A DNA stretch of 33,920 bases from Desulfurococcales archaeon. Its GTDB lineage: Archaea; Thermoproteota; Thermoprotei_A; Sulfolobales; Ignisphaeraceae. The notes below the pieces were generated by a model that ran no database searches, was not told the origin of the DNA, and saw nothing but the letters and a program-made list of their open reading frames with translations. Shown one piece after another: positions 24,134 to 33,040 of this stretch. The position numbers and the translations under genes are program-made. Every line of letters begins with the position of its first letter. The first letter of the stretch is position 1. The stretch lies in contig JAPWUB010000004.1 of the NCBI GenBank assembly GCA_028275745.1, forward strand, positions 1-33,920, read 5' to 3'.

Positions 24134-24153
24134 ACATTAATTATAGTTAATGT
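24134..24153. terminator. Short inverted repeat between convergent genes
   Basis: ACATTAA (24134-24140) and TTAATGT (24147-24153) form a 7-bp inverted repeat with a TTATAG loop, just after the KaiC-like gene and before the convergent gene. It is AT-only in character, so a weak hairpin; a role in termination is only suggested by position. Confidence 0.25.
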
Positions 24154-24173
24154 GATGCAAACTCAACATTAAG

Positions 24174-24509
24174 CTACTCTATACCTTGACTAGACCTCTT
24201 AATTATGATCTCAGCCTTCGCAACAATTTTTTGAGCAAGCTCTTCAATATTCTTGGACTCTGAAAAGGTGTAAAGACCTTGAGGAATGTACTCTAGGTAG
24301 TCACACCTCCAATAAGGCTCAAGCAAATCATCTGCTCTCACAACCTTGGCATATACGGAATGAAGACCTTTATAAATTCCAGCAAGTATGTTCACCCCCT
24401 TAAACTCTATTAAGAGGAGAACACAGTCATGCCTAGATTCAACAACAAAGATCTTCTCGAATCCTTTCTGCATCAAAACTTGCTTTACAGTAGATATCTC
24501 AAGGCTCAT
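24174..24509 (-). CDS. Small conserved-looking hypothetical protein
   Basis: A 111-residue protein from ATG 24509. The pattern STVKQVLMQKGFEKIFVVESRHDCVLLLIEFKGVNILAGIYKG (first 50 residues) is a helix-strand-strand arrangement, followed by VYAKVVRADDLLEP and a helical C-terminus. No family is recognised. It is divergent from the DUF2070 gene and convergent with the KaiC-like gene, so it is a single-gene unit. No signal or membrane segment. Confidence 0.7.
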   Translation of the reverse strand: MSLEISTVKQVLMQKGFEKIFVVESRHDCVLLLIEFKGVNILAGIYKGLHSVYAKVVRADDLLEPYWRCDYLEYIPQGLYTFSESKNIEELAQKIVAKAEIIIKRSSQGIE

Positions 24510-24627
24510 GTTATTCGCGCCTTATACAACTGCTTCTTATTCCAGGAAACACTTTAATATGTCTACCTTTCCACAGCATAATAACAGTAAATACGTTAAA
24601 TTAAAATGTTGAAGAGAGTGGCATAGC

Positions 24628-26334
24628 GTGCTTAAAGGAGCATCACTAAGATATTACAGAATGCTAAGGGTTCCATCGATTATCTCCAAAAGGCAGATGT
24701 ATATCTATCTCTTATTCATTCTCCTGCTCCTACTTGCAGATACATATCCCTACATATTTCTTCACAAGCTTCTTCACATAAGTCTTCTCTTAATTCCAGT
24801 CCTTCATGCAACTTCAATATTTGTGATAGTGGCTTCGGTGAAGTCTATTGCTCGTTATGTAAAGCTTAGGCAAGCCACAAACGCCACATTATTCCTAATA
24901 GCACCTGGTTTACTTGCAGAATTCATATCATCTTTTTTTGGCGTGTGGGGCTCGATCTATACTGCATTACCTATCCTTAGCCCCTTCCTATTTTCAGGTC
25001 TTACAGGCTCTAAAAAACGAGGTATAGCATACTCAATTATACTGAGTATCACACTTCAGCTTCTCTTTATAGTGACAGATGCCAGCATAGCTATTACTAT
25101 TGCTAGATTCGTAATACTATTCCTCTTGTTCATCCCATCCATTCATACAATATCACAACTAGATGATTTATCTGACCTGGATGTGTTTACGCTTGCTTCT
25201 GCATGGACCAAGCTAATGCTTACAGGGAATAGTGATGAGCTTGAAGGTATCTTCAGTTCCATTGCTATAGATAAAGAGGTTAAGGTGCGAGTGCTACGCT
25301 TTGAGAGAGTAGGAAATGATATTGTAGTAGTTGTGCCAGCAATTCATTTCGGGCCTTACAAGACTTTAGGGAGTACATACTTCCCATACGTCTTGGAATC
25401 TGAGCTTAGCAAGAACAGCATAACACCATTTATTCTTCATGGTGCAGGTTCCCATGAATTAAACGTAGCAAGTAGTATAGAGAGCGAAAGACTTGCTAAA
25501 GAGATTACCAGGGCATTACTCAATGATGGAAGAAGTAGCAACACATATGAGTCTCTTTACGAGCCTTTCAGAGTATTCAGCAACCTGAGAGAGGCTTTCT
25601 GCTTACATACCGATACTAAAGCGTTTATAATTATTTCCTCCCCTGTTACAGGAGGCGATGATTTACCCCAAGAACTTCAGAAAAGAGCTGAAGAGATAGC
25701 AACACTTTATGGTTTTGCAGATGTGGCAGTAATAGATGCCCATAATGTAGAAGGTGACAGAGAGCTTAGAGTAGATGTTTTTGAAGAGTTGATAAAGTCA
25801 GCTCTCTCAAAGCGTAGCAATCAATGTTCAATTCTAAGGGTTGGTTATGGCGAAGAGAGGATACATGGTATTGTTAGGGGGCTATGCACAAATAAAGTAA
25901 AGGTACTTACCATAGAATGCAATAATAAGAGGTATGGCATAATATATCTCTATGGGAATAATGCTAAGTATGGCGTAAGAGAAGCACTAAGGCATTTAGC
26001 ACTACAAAATGGTTTTGTAGATGCAGAAGTTATTACACTCGATGATCACACATGTGCTGGCGCAGCATTTGACTCGCCATACTATGCAGTAGAACTTAGT
26101 GAGGCACTACTAAACGCTGTGACTACAGCATTGCATAAAGCTGTGGAGGATCTAAAAGATGCAAAGGTTACAACATTTACATATACCTTTACCGTCAAGC
26201 TCATGGGGGAGAAGGTATTTGATTTACTAGAGCTAGCTACACACAGTGGAAGCACCATTTTGAGAACCTTAAAAGTTGCTACACCCTTACTCTACATACT
26301 TTGGATCTTTATCCCAGCACTAATACCGCATTGA
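24628..26334 (+). CDS. DUF2070 membrane protein upstream of cdvABC
   Basis: A 568-residue protein. Residues ~20-175 hold six or so transmembrane segments; a long soluble domain follows (~190-540) and a last hydrophobic helix is near 545-566. The soluble part has HFGPYKTLGSTYFPYVLES, HGAGSHELN, SSPVTGGDDLP and DAHN, the His/Asp/Gly blocks of the archaeal DUF2070 family, whose function is unknown. GTG 24628 is chosen with AGTGG eight bases upstream. It ends about 90 bases before the cdvA start; that neighbourhood may be meaningful because many membranes are remodelled by Cdv. The family may handle lipid or divalent-metal chemistry, but no evidence is at hand. Confidence 0.82.
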   Translation: MLKGASLRYYRMLRVPSIISKRQMYIYLLFILLLLLADTYPYIFLHKLLHISLLLIPVLHATSIFVIVASVKSIARYVKLRQATNATLFLIAPGLLAEFISSFFGVWGSIYTALPILSPFLFSGLTGSKKRGIAYSIILSITLQLLFIVTDASIAITIARFVILFLLFIPSIHTISQLDDLSDLDVFTLASAWTKLMLTGNSDELEGIFSSIAIDKEVKVRVLRFERVGNDIVVVVPAIHFGPYKTLGSTYFPYVLESELSKNSITPFILHGAGSHELNVASSIESERLAKEITRALLNDGRSSNTYESLYEPFRVFSNLREAFCLHTDTKAFIIISSPVTGGDDLPQELQKRAEEIATLYGFADVAVIDAHNVEGDRELRVDVFEELIKSALSKRSNQCSILRVGYGEERIHGIVRGLCTNKVKVLTIECNNKRYGIIYLYGNNAKYGVREALRHLALQNGFVDAEVITLDDHTCAGAAFDSPYYAVELSEALLNAVTTALHKAVEDLKDAKVTTFTYTFTVKLMGEKVFDLLELATHSGSTILRTLKVATPLLYILWIFIPALIPH

Positions 26335-26378
26335 GAATCCCTAGATGACTCCATTACATAGCTTAATTGAGGTTCTAC

Positions 26379-26416
26379 CTTATATAAATTCTCATGAACG
26401 AAGGTTATTAAAGGGG
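26379..26416 (+). promoter_or_regulatory. TATA box and Shine-Dalgarno of cdvA
   Basis: CTTATATAAAT (26379-26388 region) is a strong TATA-like element; transcription about 26 bases downstream would start near 26408. AAGGGG (26411-26416) then lies nine bases before ATG 26426. This supports a promoter for cdvABC separate from the DUF2070 gene and argues against the longer cdvA frame that begins at 26345. Confidence 0.55.
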
Positions 26417-26425
26417 ATTAAATTT

Positions 26426-27127
26426 ATGAGTGTGTCTATCGAAAATATAGCTCCATACATAGGTCAATCAGTGCTAGACGTATATGGAAGAAAGGTAGGA
26501 GTTCTAGTTAGTGTATATAGCGATGTCGAGGGCAATGTATCAGCCATTGAGGTGATGATTAATGATGCAACCTATGAGACCATACCTGGCGAGAGACTGG
26601 TAAAGGACGTTGATGGTCTAAAGATAATGCCTGAGTGGCTTGTAAATGTTAAGAAACTTGAACGAAAGCTTGACATATTAAAGAAAAGAATTAAGGCAAC
26701 GGAAGAGCTATATAAGAAGGGTCAGATCCCGGCACATGCTTACCAGGAGCTAAAGGAGAGGTTATCAAAAGAGGTTGAGAAGACAAAGAGCGAAGTAAAG
26801 AGTGCTAGGGATGTACTGCGAAAGAGATTGTATGAGATCGAGAACTTTGTTGTCCACATAGAAAAAGCCATGACTCACCTCATGGTAAGCTACACAGCTG
26901 GGGAAATAGCTGAGAGCGGATTCAAAATATCAGCAGACTTTATGCGCTTTGCAAGGCAAGCTGCTCTTGATGAGAAGAAGGATATAGATAAACATATGGC
27001 AATGCTTGAAAAGCTAGAGCAAGAGCTCCAAGCAGTTTTATCAAGTAGCGAGGAAGCAAAAGTCGCAGAAACAACACCTATAGCATCAACAGCTCAGCAA
27101 CCAATAGCTGTAAAGGTTGTGAGCTGA
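26426..27127 (+). CDS. cdvA: CdvA, cell-division scaffold protein
   Basis: About 233 residues. An N-terminal PRC-barrel-like beta domain (PYIGQSVLDVYGRKVGVLVSVYSDVEGNVSAIEVMI, ~8-60) is followed by a long coiled coil (~75-180) with many Lys/Glu heptads, then a C-terminal tail (TTPIASTAQQPIAVKVV) of the type that contacts the broken winged helix of CdvB (E3B peptide). Its role, known for Sulfolobus, is to bind membrane and recruit CdvB to mid-cell. The frame extends 27 codons upstream to 26345, but the TATA box and SD (26379-26416) place the start at ATG 26426. It is followed 16 bases later by cdvB. Confidence 0.93.
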   Translation: MSVSIENIAPYIGQSVLDVYGRKVGVLVSVYSDVEGNVSAIEVMINDATYETIPGERLVKDVDGLKIMPEWLVNVKKLERKLDILKKRIKATEELYKKGQIPAHAYQELKERLSKEVEKTKSEVKSARDVLRKRLYEIENFVVHIEKAMTHLMVSYTAGEIAESGFKISADFMRFARQAALDEKKDIDKHMAMLEKLEQELQAVLSSSEEAKVAETTPIASTAQQPIAVKVVS

Positions 27128-27143
27128 GGAGACTCTCTAGATT

Positions 27144-28028
27144 GTGAGGACTATGGCAACAGCTCCAGCAGGAATTTTTGATCCTCTCGCCAGGATTATA
27201 CGGATAGCTGTGCCTAGCAAGGATAAGAGAGCATTAATATATATTCACACAGCTCTAAACGACTTGAAGCTGAAGCTTGAGGAGATTTACAGGAGACTAA
27301 AGGAAAGGGATAGTGAGCTTCTGACTAATGCGGTAAAAGCTCTTAGTGGTAATGATAGGGAAAGAGCAGCGATATATGCTGCTGAGATTGCTGAGGTAAG
27401 GAAATTGATGAAACTAGTTCAAGTGGCGTTACTAGCTGTTGAGAGACTCTTAGAGAGGTTAAAGACAATGCACATAGTTAACGATATGAAGGTTCTTCAG
27501 ACAACAATAGGTGTGCTGAACCAGCTTAAACAGATGTTCGCATCAACAATGCCTGAGCTAGCATCATCTCTAGATACGATAGTAACTAATGTTAACGCTA
27601 TTGTTGCAGAGACCCAGACCCCTGAAGTAAGCGCAAATGTTGCGGTTGTGACAAAGGAGGTGCAAGAGATATTAAAGGAGGTAGAGCTACAAGCAGAGGA
27701 GAAGATTAGGCAAAACCTCTCACCTATACCTGTTCAGCTAGAGGATCTTGTAGAGAAGCAGCGGCCACAGAGCATAGCAACTGCACAGAGCATTATAGAT
27801 AACTTGACGAAGGTGCCCGCAATGCCAACAGCATACACGCCTCGTGTTCAATACCTACAGAGATTCTTTGACAATGACATAGAGATGCAGGTGTACCAAC
27901 AAATCGTAAACAACCATGGCGTGCTTAATGTGAGGGAATGCGCAATAAAGCTAGGAGTACCTGAGGAAGAAGTAAGAGCTATCCTTAGGAGGCTGGAGAG
28001 CAAAGGACTCATAAAAGTTGTGGCATAA
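27144..28028 (+). CDS. cdvB: CdvB, ESCRT-III division protein
   Basis: A 294-residue ESCRT-III (Snf7) protein. Basic helices alpha1-alpha2 lie at ~15-110 (KDKRALIYIHTALNDLKLKLEEIYRRLKERD), and further helices reach ~190. A Pro-rich MIM2-like stretch (SPIPVQLEDLVEKQRP, ~193-208) would bind the CdvC MIT domain. A C-terminal winged helix (DIEMQVYQQIVNNHGVLNVRECAIKLGVPEEEVRAILRRLESKGLIKV, ~245-292) binds CdvA. It polymerises at the division site for membrane constriction. GTG 27144 has GAGGAG 13 bases upstream; ATG 27153 is also possible. It sits 57 bases before cdvC, with the order A-B-C as in Sulfolobales. Confidence 0.95.
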   Translation: MRTMATAPAGIFDPLARIIRIAVPSKDKRALIYIHTALNDLKLKLEEIYRRLKERDSELLTNAVKALSGNDRERAAIYAAEIAEVRKLMKLVQVALLAVERLLERLKTMHIVNDMKVLQTTIGVLNQLKQMFASTMPELASSLDTIVTNVNAIVAETQTPEVSANVAVVTKEVQEILKEVELQAEEKIRQNLSPIPVQLEDLVEKQRPQSIATAQSIIDNLTKVPAMPTAYTPRVQYLQRFFDNDIEMQVYQQIVNNHGVLNVRECAIKLGVPEEEVRAILRRLESKGLIKVVA

Positions 28029-28085
28029 CCTTTTTACTCAACGGTAAAACAGCTCATTAAGTATCATCCTTCAGGTGACTTTAAA

Positions 28086-29234
28086 ATGAATAGTAGTCGT
28101 GAATATCTTGAAGCTCTTGTCAGAAAATATGTAAATGATGCAATGATAAATGAACGCATAGGCAATCTTACAGATGCAGCAAAAAACTATAAGAAGGCTG
28201 CAGAAGTTCTGTTCATGATAATAAACAATTACAAGAACGACCCAATGATACACATATACAAGAACCTTGCTGAAGGCTACCTCAAGAAGGCTGAGGAGCT
28301 TGAGAAGGAGGCTAAGTTATCAGTGTCTGTAGGTGGTAATAATCAGGGAAAGGAGGAGTCAGAAGAGGATCTAGTACAGGATTTTGTAATCGTTGAAAAA
28401 CCTCCAGTAAAGTTTGAGGATGTCATAGGACTTGAAGAGGCCAAGCAAGCTATAATAGAGGCTATTGTTTACCCCAGCAAAAGACCTGACCTCTTCCCAC
28501 TTGGCTGGCCTCGAAACATACTACTCTACGGCCCGCCTGGATGTGGAAAAACCCTGTTAGCAGCTGCTGTAGCTAATGAGATTGATGGTATATTTATGCA
28601 GATTGATGCAGCTACATTATTATCTAAATGGTTTGGTGAAGCAGAGAAAAGAGTTGCTACCATATTTAGATATGCTAAGAAGGTTAGCGTATCAAAGCCT
28701 GTTATAATATTCATTGATGAAGTTGACAGCCTCCTGGGAGTATATGAGCATGAACTCGGTGCAGAAGCAAGAGTTAGGAACCAGTTTCTTAAGGAGCTTG
28801 ATGGGCTTAGCGATAAGGGGAAGAATTACTTTGTTTACGTCATAGCAGCAACTAATAAGCCTTGGAAGCTTGATATAGGTTTCATAAGAAGATTCCACAA
28901 AAGGATCTACATTCCCCCACCAAATAAGGATGCCAGAAAAGCTCTCCTCGAGTATTACACTAAGAACTTCAAGCTAGCACCTGATGTAGATCTGGATAAA
29001 CTTGCTGAATTGACTGAAGGATATTCTGCAAGTGATATAAGGGATATAGTTATAGAAGCATATCTGAGAACAGTTAGGGAGCTATTTAAATCAAACAGGA
29101 TCAATGAGACACCTCGTCCAGTAACAATGAATGACTTCTTAGAGGTTCTAAAGCGCAAGAAACCAAGTATTAGCAAAGAGATGCTAAAGCTTTATGAAGA
29201 GTGGACTCGAAACTTTGGTGCAGGTGGAAGCTAA
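28086..29234 (+). CDS. cdvC: CdvC, Vps4-type AAA ATPase
   Basis: A 382-residue Vps4 homologue. An N-terminal MIT domain (~1-80, three-helix bundle, YLEALVRKYVNDAMINERIGNLTDAAKNYKKAAEVL) is followed by an acidic linker and a meiotic-clade AAA domain. That domain has Walker A GPPGCGKT (149-156), Walker B IIFIDEVDS (about 207-215) and arginine fingers in FIRRFHKR. The C-terminal helix is present. It hydrolyses ATP to disassemble or remodel CdvB polymers and drive division. ATG 28086 has AGGTGA upstream. It is the last gene of the cdv unit. Confidence 0.97.
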   Translation: MNSSREYLEALVRKYVNDAMINERIGNLTDAAKNYKKAAEVLFMIINNYKNDPMIHIYKNLAEGYLKKAEELEKEAKLSVSVGGNNQGKEESEEDLVQDFVIVEKPPVKFEDVIGLEEAKQAIIEAIVYPSKRPDLFPLGWPRNILLYGPPGCGKTLLAAAVANEIDGIFMQIDAATLLSKWFGEAEKRVATIFRYAKKVSVSKPVIIFIDEVDSLLGVYEHELGAEARVRNQFLKELDGLSDKGKNYFVYVIAATNKPWKLDIGFIRRFHKRIYIPPPNKDARKALLEYYTKNFKLAPDVDLDKLAELTEGYSASDIRDIVIEAYLRTVRELFKSNRINETPRPVTMNDFLEVLKRKKPSISKEMLKLYEEWTRNFGAGGS

Positions 29235-29305
29235 AAGAAAAGATAAGAACTCTTTAATATCCTATCCTGTACAATTCGTAGCTAACTATGGAACTATCTA
29301 TGTCT

Positions 29306-29722
29306 TTATTTTGACTTGCTTTGCATTTCTACGTATTCTAAAAGTTCTGGCACATACTTCAGAATATCGTCAACAGTTATAATTCCCAAAATTTTGCCTA
29401 CATTATTAACTACGGGTATGTGTCCATGTCCTGTACCTAATATTAAGTTTACAATGGATTTTAATGGCGTATCAGGCTCCACAACTGTTACAATATTTGA
29501 GAGAATTTCTGATACCTTAACTAGTTTAGGGTCAAGACCTTTTGCTACAACCTTTATAACTATATCTTTAGCTGTTATAACGCCCCGTACAATCCCAGCC
29601 TCATTAACTACGACAAGGGAGGCTATGTTATGCCTCTCCATAAGCTTAATAGCTTCGTGAATTGTTGCATCCATGTTTATCGTAATTGGATTGGGCACCA
29701 TAATATCGGATGCTTTCAGCAT
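29306..29722 (-). CDS. Two-CBS-domain protein
   Basis: A 138-residue protein consisting of a tandem CBS pair (Bateman module): DIMVPNPITINMDATIHEAIKLMERHNIASLVVVNEAGIVRGVITAKDIVI (~6-55) and SEILSNIVTVVEPDTPLKSIVNLILGTGHGHIPVVNNVGKILGIITVDDIL (~75-128). Such modules bind adenosyl ligands such as AMP, ATP or SAM and regulate partner proteins. The ATG 29722 overlaps the NFACT stop (ATGCTGA), so it is co-translated with that gene. Ligand and partner are unknown. Confidence 0.95.
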   Translation of the reverse strand: MLKASDIMVPNPITINMDATIHEAIKLMERHNIASLVVVNEAGIVRGVITAKDIVIKVVAKGLDPKLVKVSEILSNIVTVVEPDTPLKSIVNLILGTGHGHIPVVNNVGKILGIITVDDILKYVPELLEYVEMQSKSK

Positions 29723-31710
29723 TCTTCGAGCACCTTCTTTACATCTTCTCTCACAACTATTTTAACTATTTTACTCTTGCCTGGGATTTTTGAGCGAAGC
29801 TCATTGATGTCAACAGCCTTTACAAGGTCTCTTAATCCTTTGGAGCTGAGTTCGTCTAAGAATTGCTTAATAACATCATCAACCTTTGAATCCCCTGGCC
29901 TAATCACAAAGTAGACGAGACAACGCCTTGACACATTGTTTTCAGAACCAACAACTAATCTTACTGTACATCCTTCGTCAAGCCTTAGAATCTCTATCCC
30001 TATTGCAAGCTCTAATGATACGTTTCGTACATAGTTTTTCTTTCCGTATACCATGAAACCACCCTTAGGTAGGTACTCTCCTGAGGGTGGCGATAGAGAG
30101 ACTTGTGATGCTGAGACCCAAAACACGTCAATAGCATGTAAGCCTATTTTCCAGGCCTTGCTATAGCAAGCTGCAAGTAATGCTGCTTCATGTAGTGTTT
30201 CTTCATCTACCGTTCTTCCACCCGTCTTTATTATTACTGCACTACCTCCGTGAATGTCTGCATGAAGCACTATATCCTTCTCATCTAGGTACTTTCTAAT
30301 CAGCATCATGTTCTGTTGAGCGTCTTTACCACCGATTACTAGAAATCCTGATGAAGTTATTGTCCAGTGAAATCTTTCAAACCATTCCCTCTCTCTCTTC
30401 ATAGCTAGGCGTATCGACCTCCTTTCAGCCTCAACATCTTGCTCTAGCTCAGCCACTTTACTCCTAAGCCTATTTATTTCACTCTCTGTTCTCTCAATGC
30501 TTTTCCCCAAATCTTTAAGCTTCTTTCTATAGCTGTTATATATATCAATGAACTCAAACCTAACATCAAGCTCAATGCTTGCACTATCAATCCTTAGAAC
30601 ATATTTACCGCTAGACTTGTCATAACTCACAATAGAGTTGCTACATTTAGTTGCCTTATCCCATCCTTCACTCTTTACCGCAGATCTGACACAGTTATGT
30701 ATCTTCTCAATTTCTGGATACCTCTCCTCAATTAATTGCACAATATTTGATAAAGTATTGAGCTCCTTTCTATACATCTCTAACTTTTTCTCCATATCAT
30801 TGAGAGCGACCTTCAGCTTCTCTATATCTTCCACCAAAGAACCTAATCTAGCCTTTTGAATAAGCTCCTCTAAATCACGCTCAAAGTACTTATTCACAGC
30901 GTCATTAAACTTCTCAAAAATTTCGATTCTAGCACCATAAATCTTTATGATGTGGAGAGGTTCAAATGTGTAGAAACCTATTGCGGTATCCTGAATATAG
31001 GCAATACAAGGTTTTGGACTTTCTACTGCAAGTTTTTGCAAACTCCTCAGTTCATTAATTACGCACTCTGCAACAGAAGAGATGTTATTATCTTGTCCCA
31101 CTTTCTCAATACATATGTGGTAGGAGAGTTCGACAAGTTCTGGAGGAACCCCAAAACTCTTAACAAAGTAAGAGATTATATTTTGCCTCTTCTCAACAAT
31201 ATCCTTTACAACTTTTTGAGTATCGATAGTATCTAAATCCTGAACCCACTGTTTAGGTGGAAACTGGTAAGGATGCCTAGGTGCTATAATTCTATCCTTC
31301 ATTTTCCTATATTCGAGTGCAAGTAAAACTTCTAGTGTTGAAGTTGTTAAGATTAGTGTTCCTCTTGGAAGAAGCTCTATTATAAGTTTCCTTTCCTCTG
31401 CCCCGCATTTAAGGTCCATCACTATTAAACGCTCCTTATCATATTGCTCAACTCCTGTTACCCTGCAGTCCCTCACGTGCTTTCTCCAAAGTTCTGTAAG
31501 GTTTCTATGAGGTTCAAGGCTTACTTGAGAAAATGTTATCGAAACCCTCTTACCGGGCTCTACAATAAGGAAGAACTGTTTATCCTCTCCTCGCTTCCTA
31601 AGCCTAAGCACCATCAATTCCTTTGAGTAAACAAAGACATTATCAATATATGAATCTACTAGCAACTTCTTTTGTTCATTGAGCCACACACTTATATCTA
31701 TCCAGCTCAT
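29716..31710 (-). CDS. NFACT/Rqc2-like ribosome quality control protein
   Basis: A protein of about 664 residues from ATG 31710, with the NFACT-N domain (MSWIDISVWLNEQKKLLVDS, then PHRNLTELWRKHVRD and RGTLILTTSTLEVLLALEYRK) and a central coiled coil (~300-440). The NFACT-R domain at about 455-550 has WTITSSGFLVIGGKDAQQN and LHADIHGGSAVIIK. It ends in NFACT-C-like sequence. Homologues (Rqc2/NEMF/RqcH) bind split 50S-peptidyl-tRNA and recruit alanyl-tRNA to extend stalled chains. The frame extends to TTG 31767, but ATG 31710 begins near the family N-terminus and avoids overlap with the divergent gene. GAGGT precedes it at close spacing. Confidence 0.92.
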   Translation of the reverse strand: MSWIDISVWLNEQKKLLVDSYIDNVFVYSKELMVLRLRKRGEDKQFFLIVEPGKRVSITFSQVSLEPHRNLTELWRKHVRDCRVTGVEQYDKERLIVMDLKCGAEERKLIIELLPRGTLILTTSTLEVLLALEYRKMKDRIIAPRHPYQFPPKQWVQDLDTIDTQKVVKDIVEKRQNIISYFVKSFGVPPELVELSYHICIEKVGQDNNISSVAECVINELRSLQKLAVESPKPCIAYIQDTAIGFYTFEPLHIIKIYGARIEIFEKFNDAVNKYFERDLEELIQKARLGSLVEDIEKLKVALNDMEKKLEMYRKELNTLSNIVQLIEERYPEIEKIHNCVRSAVKSEGWDKATKCSNSIVSYDKSSGKYVLRIDSASIELDVRFEFIDIYNSYRKKLKDLGKSIERTESEINRLRSKVAELEQDVEAERRSIRLAMKREREWFERFHWTITSSGFLVIGGKDAQQNMMLIRKYLDEKDIVLHADIHGGSAVIIKTGGRTVDEETLHEAALLAACYSKAWKIGLHAIDVFWVSASQVSLSPPSGEYLPKGGFMVYGKKNYVRNVSLELAIGIEILRLDEGCTVRLVVGSENNVSRRCLVYFVIRPGDSKVDDVIKQFLDELSSKGLRDLVKAVDINELRSKIPGKSKIVKIVVREDVKKVLEEC

Positions 31711-31718
31711 AGACCTCT

Positions 31719-32051
31719 TTGGGCGTATCTGCTGTGACGCAAAGTGGTCTACACTCATCGGACCCAATCCTAAGGCTCAAAATTGTGTTACTACGAGGTG
31801 TATATGGCGTTTTAGCGGCTATTTTAACACATGTGACTGGAGCTCACAGAGCATACTACACTGCGATAGCAGCGTTGCTGAGTGCATCAATAGCTCAGTA
31901 CTTTGTATGGACATGGATTTTCCTTATCTACATACCAAGTATAGCTATACCTATGCTACTAAATGCAAAAAAGAGATTTGATGTCTACTTCCGCGGAATG
32001 TCAGTATACTTCTCACTATTCATACTCACACATATCCTTATAGCCAGCTAA
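31719..32051 (+). CDS. Small membrane protein, possibly EMC6-like
   Basis: A 110-residue protein with three hydrophobic segments (~22-42, 46-72, 90-109); the first follows an RLKIVLLRG entry and the last ends in YFSLFILTHILI. Three short TMs and the R-rich entry recall archaeal EMC6-like proteins, homologues of the membrane-insertase subunit, but identity is low. The start is uncertain: TTG 31719, GTG 31734 or GTG 31785 fit, and no clear Shine-Dalgarno is seen. It overlaps the 3' end of the convergent SPOUT gene by 36 bases and is divergent from NFACT. Confidence 0.6.
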   Translation: MGVSAVTQSGLHSSDPILRLKIVLLRGVYGVLAAILTHVTGAHRAYYTAIAALLSASIAQYFVWTWIFLIYIPSIAIPMLLNAKKRFDVYFRGMSVYFSLFILTHILIAS

Positions 32052-32651
32052 CAGTCTAGATTCGTACACCGGTGCATATTCAGCAACAATCCTTATATAA
32101 TCATCAGGTAGCGCAACCCTTCCATTTTCATCTAGAGGAAAACTATAAGGTAATTCAATCTCGAGCTCAACCCCTGCAAGATTCCTTGTCATCCTTAACC
32201 CAACCATGTACTTAATTTCATCTAATCTCTTCCCGCCTTCAATGAGTTTTAGTACATGTACTGCCCCCGCTATGGTATACTGGTAAGGACCTATGTTCCT
32301 CTTAAGAGCTCTGGGCATTTGTAGCGATATATACTTCTTTGTCCTTCCCTCTGGCGGGTGAGACCCCATTATTCCCCCCACAATTACATAGCTCGCTCTC
32401 ATTAGATCCTCTACTGTCAACGGTAATTCAGCTTGAGGATCTAGAATCACTACATCATCTCTATCGTTGAAGAGCTTAGTAGCAGATTCTTTATATACAG
32501 TTCCAAAAGACCTTAGTATAGTGGCTTGCTTCTCGCTCTTCACGTTTGTGAATATTAACCTTCCTTTGTATAGCAGTGACGCCATTTCATACTCTTTCAA
32601 AATCCATCTATTTAAGCAGGGCTCTAGATGCTCTATAACAAGCATAAACAT
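32016..32651 (-). CDS. Sfm1/DUF431-type SPOUT methyltransferase
   Basis: A 211-residue protein similar to yeast Sfm1, a SPOUT-fold enzyme that methylates an arginine in ribosomal protein Rps3. The match covers VIEHLEPCLNRWILKEYEM at the start, then VVILDPQAELPLTVEDL, YVIVGGIMGSHPPEGRTKKY (the SPOUT knot region with the GGIxGxHPPxxRT signature) and RNIGPYQYTIAGAVHVL. In archaea the target may be uS3 or another ribosomal protein. It acts with SAM, made by the gene at 33373. ATG 32651 or 32645 can start it. It is convergent with the small membrane protein gene. Confidence 0.85.
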   Translation of the reverse strand: MFMLVIEHLEPCLNRWILKEYEMASLLYKGRLIFTNVKSEKQATILRSFGTVYKESATKLFNDRDDVVILDPQAELPLTVEDLMRASYVIVGGIMGSHPPEGRTKKYISLQMPRALKRNIGPYQYTIAGAVHVLKLIEGGKRLDEIKYMVGLRMTRNLAGVELEIELPYSFPLDENGRVALPDDYIRIVAEYAPVYESRLLAGYKDMCEYE

Positions 32652-32752
32652 TGTGTTTTGACCTCAACCTTATTAAGGTCTACTATGAAAACATTTAAGA
32701 CAGAGCTAATTAGAGCTATAATGAGTATTGAATAGCCATTAGGTTGAATAAA

Positions 32753-33034
32753 ATGGCTTCAACACAACAGAAAACAACTGTATCGCCACTGAAAATGCTA
32801 CGAGGAGCAGTGAATAAAATTATAATGGTTAAGGTTAAGGAGAACACAGAATTCGTTGGAAAGCTTGTCATGACTGATCCTACAATGAATGTTGTTCTGG
32901 AAGACGCTACGGAGTACAAGGATGGAGGAACAGAGGTTATAGCAAAGTATGGCAGAATATTGATTCGAGGAAGTCAAATACTGTACATATGTGTTGACTA
33001 CACCGAGGCAAAACTTCAGCAAGTATCGAAGTGA
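32753..33034 (+). CDS. Lsm/Sm-like archaeal protein (SmAP)
   Basis: A 93-residue Sm-fold protein. Sm1 is MLRGAVNKIIMVKVKENTEFVGKLVMTDPTMNVVLEDATEY, with the conserved V-x-L/V strand and G-x-L-x-x-x-D-x-x-M-N pattern. Sm2 is YGRILIRGSQILYICV, with the RG motif that lines the RNA-binding pore. It forms heptameric rings that bind U-rich RNA. I chose ATG 32753, with AGGTTG at 32739-32744 about nine bases upstream; TTG 32744 is the frame limit. It is followed by the small Cys4 gene after six bases. Confidence 0.93.
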   Translation: MASTQQKTTVSPLKMLRGAVNKIIMVKVKENTEFVGKLVMTDPTMNVVLEDATEYKDGGTEVIAKYGRILIRGSQILYICVDYTEAKLQQVSK

Positions 33035-33040
33035 TGATAT

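Noticed and set aside
26345-26425. Longer N-terminus for CdvA
   Set aside because: A TATA box and Shine-Dalgarno (26379-26416) lie inside it, and the known CdvA domain begins after ATG 26426.
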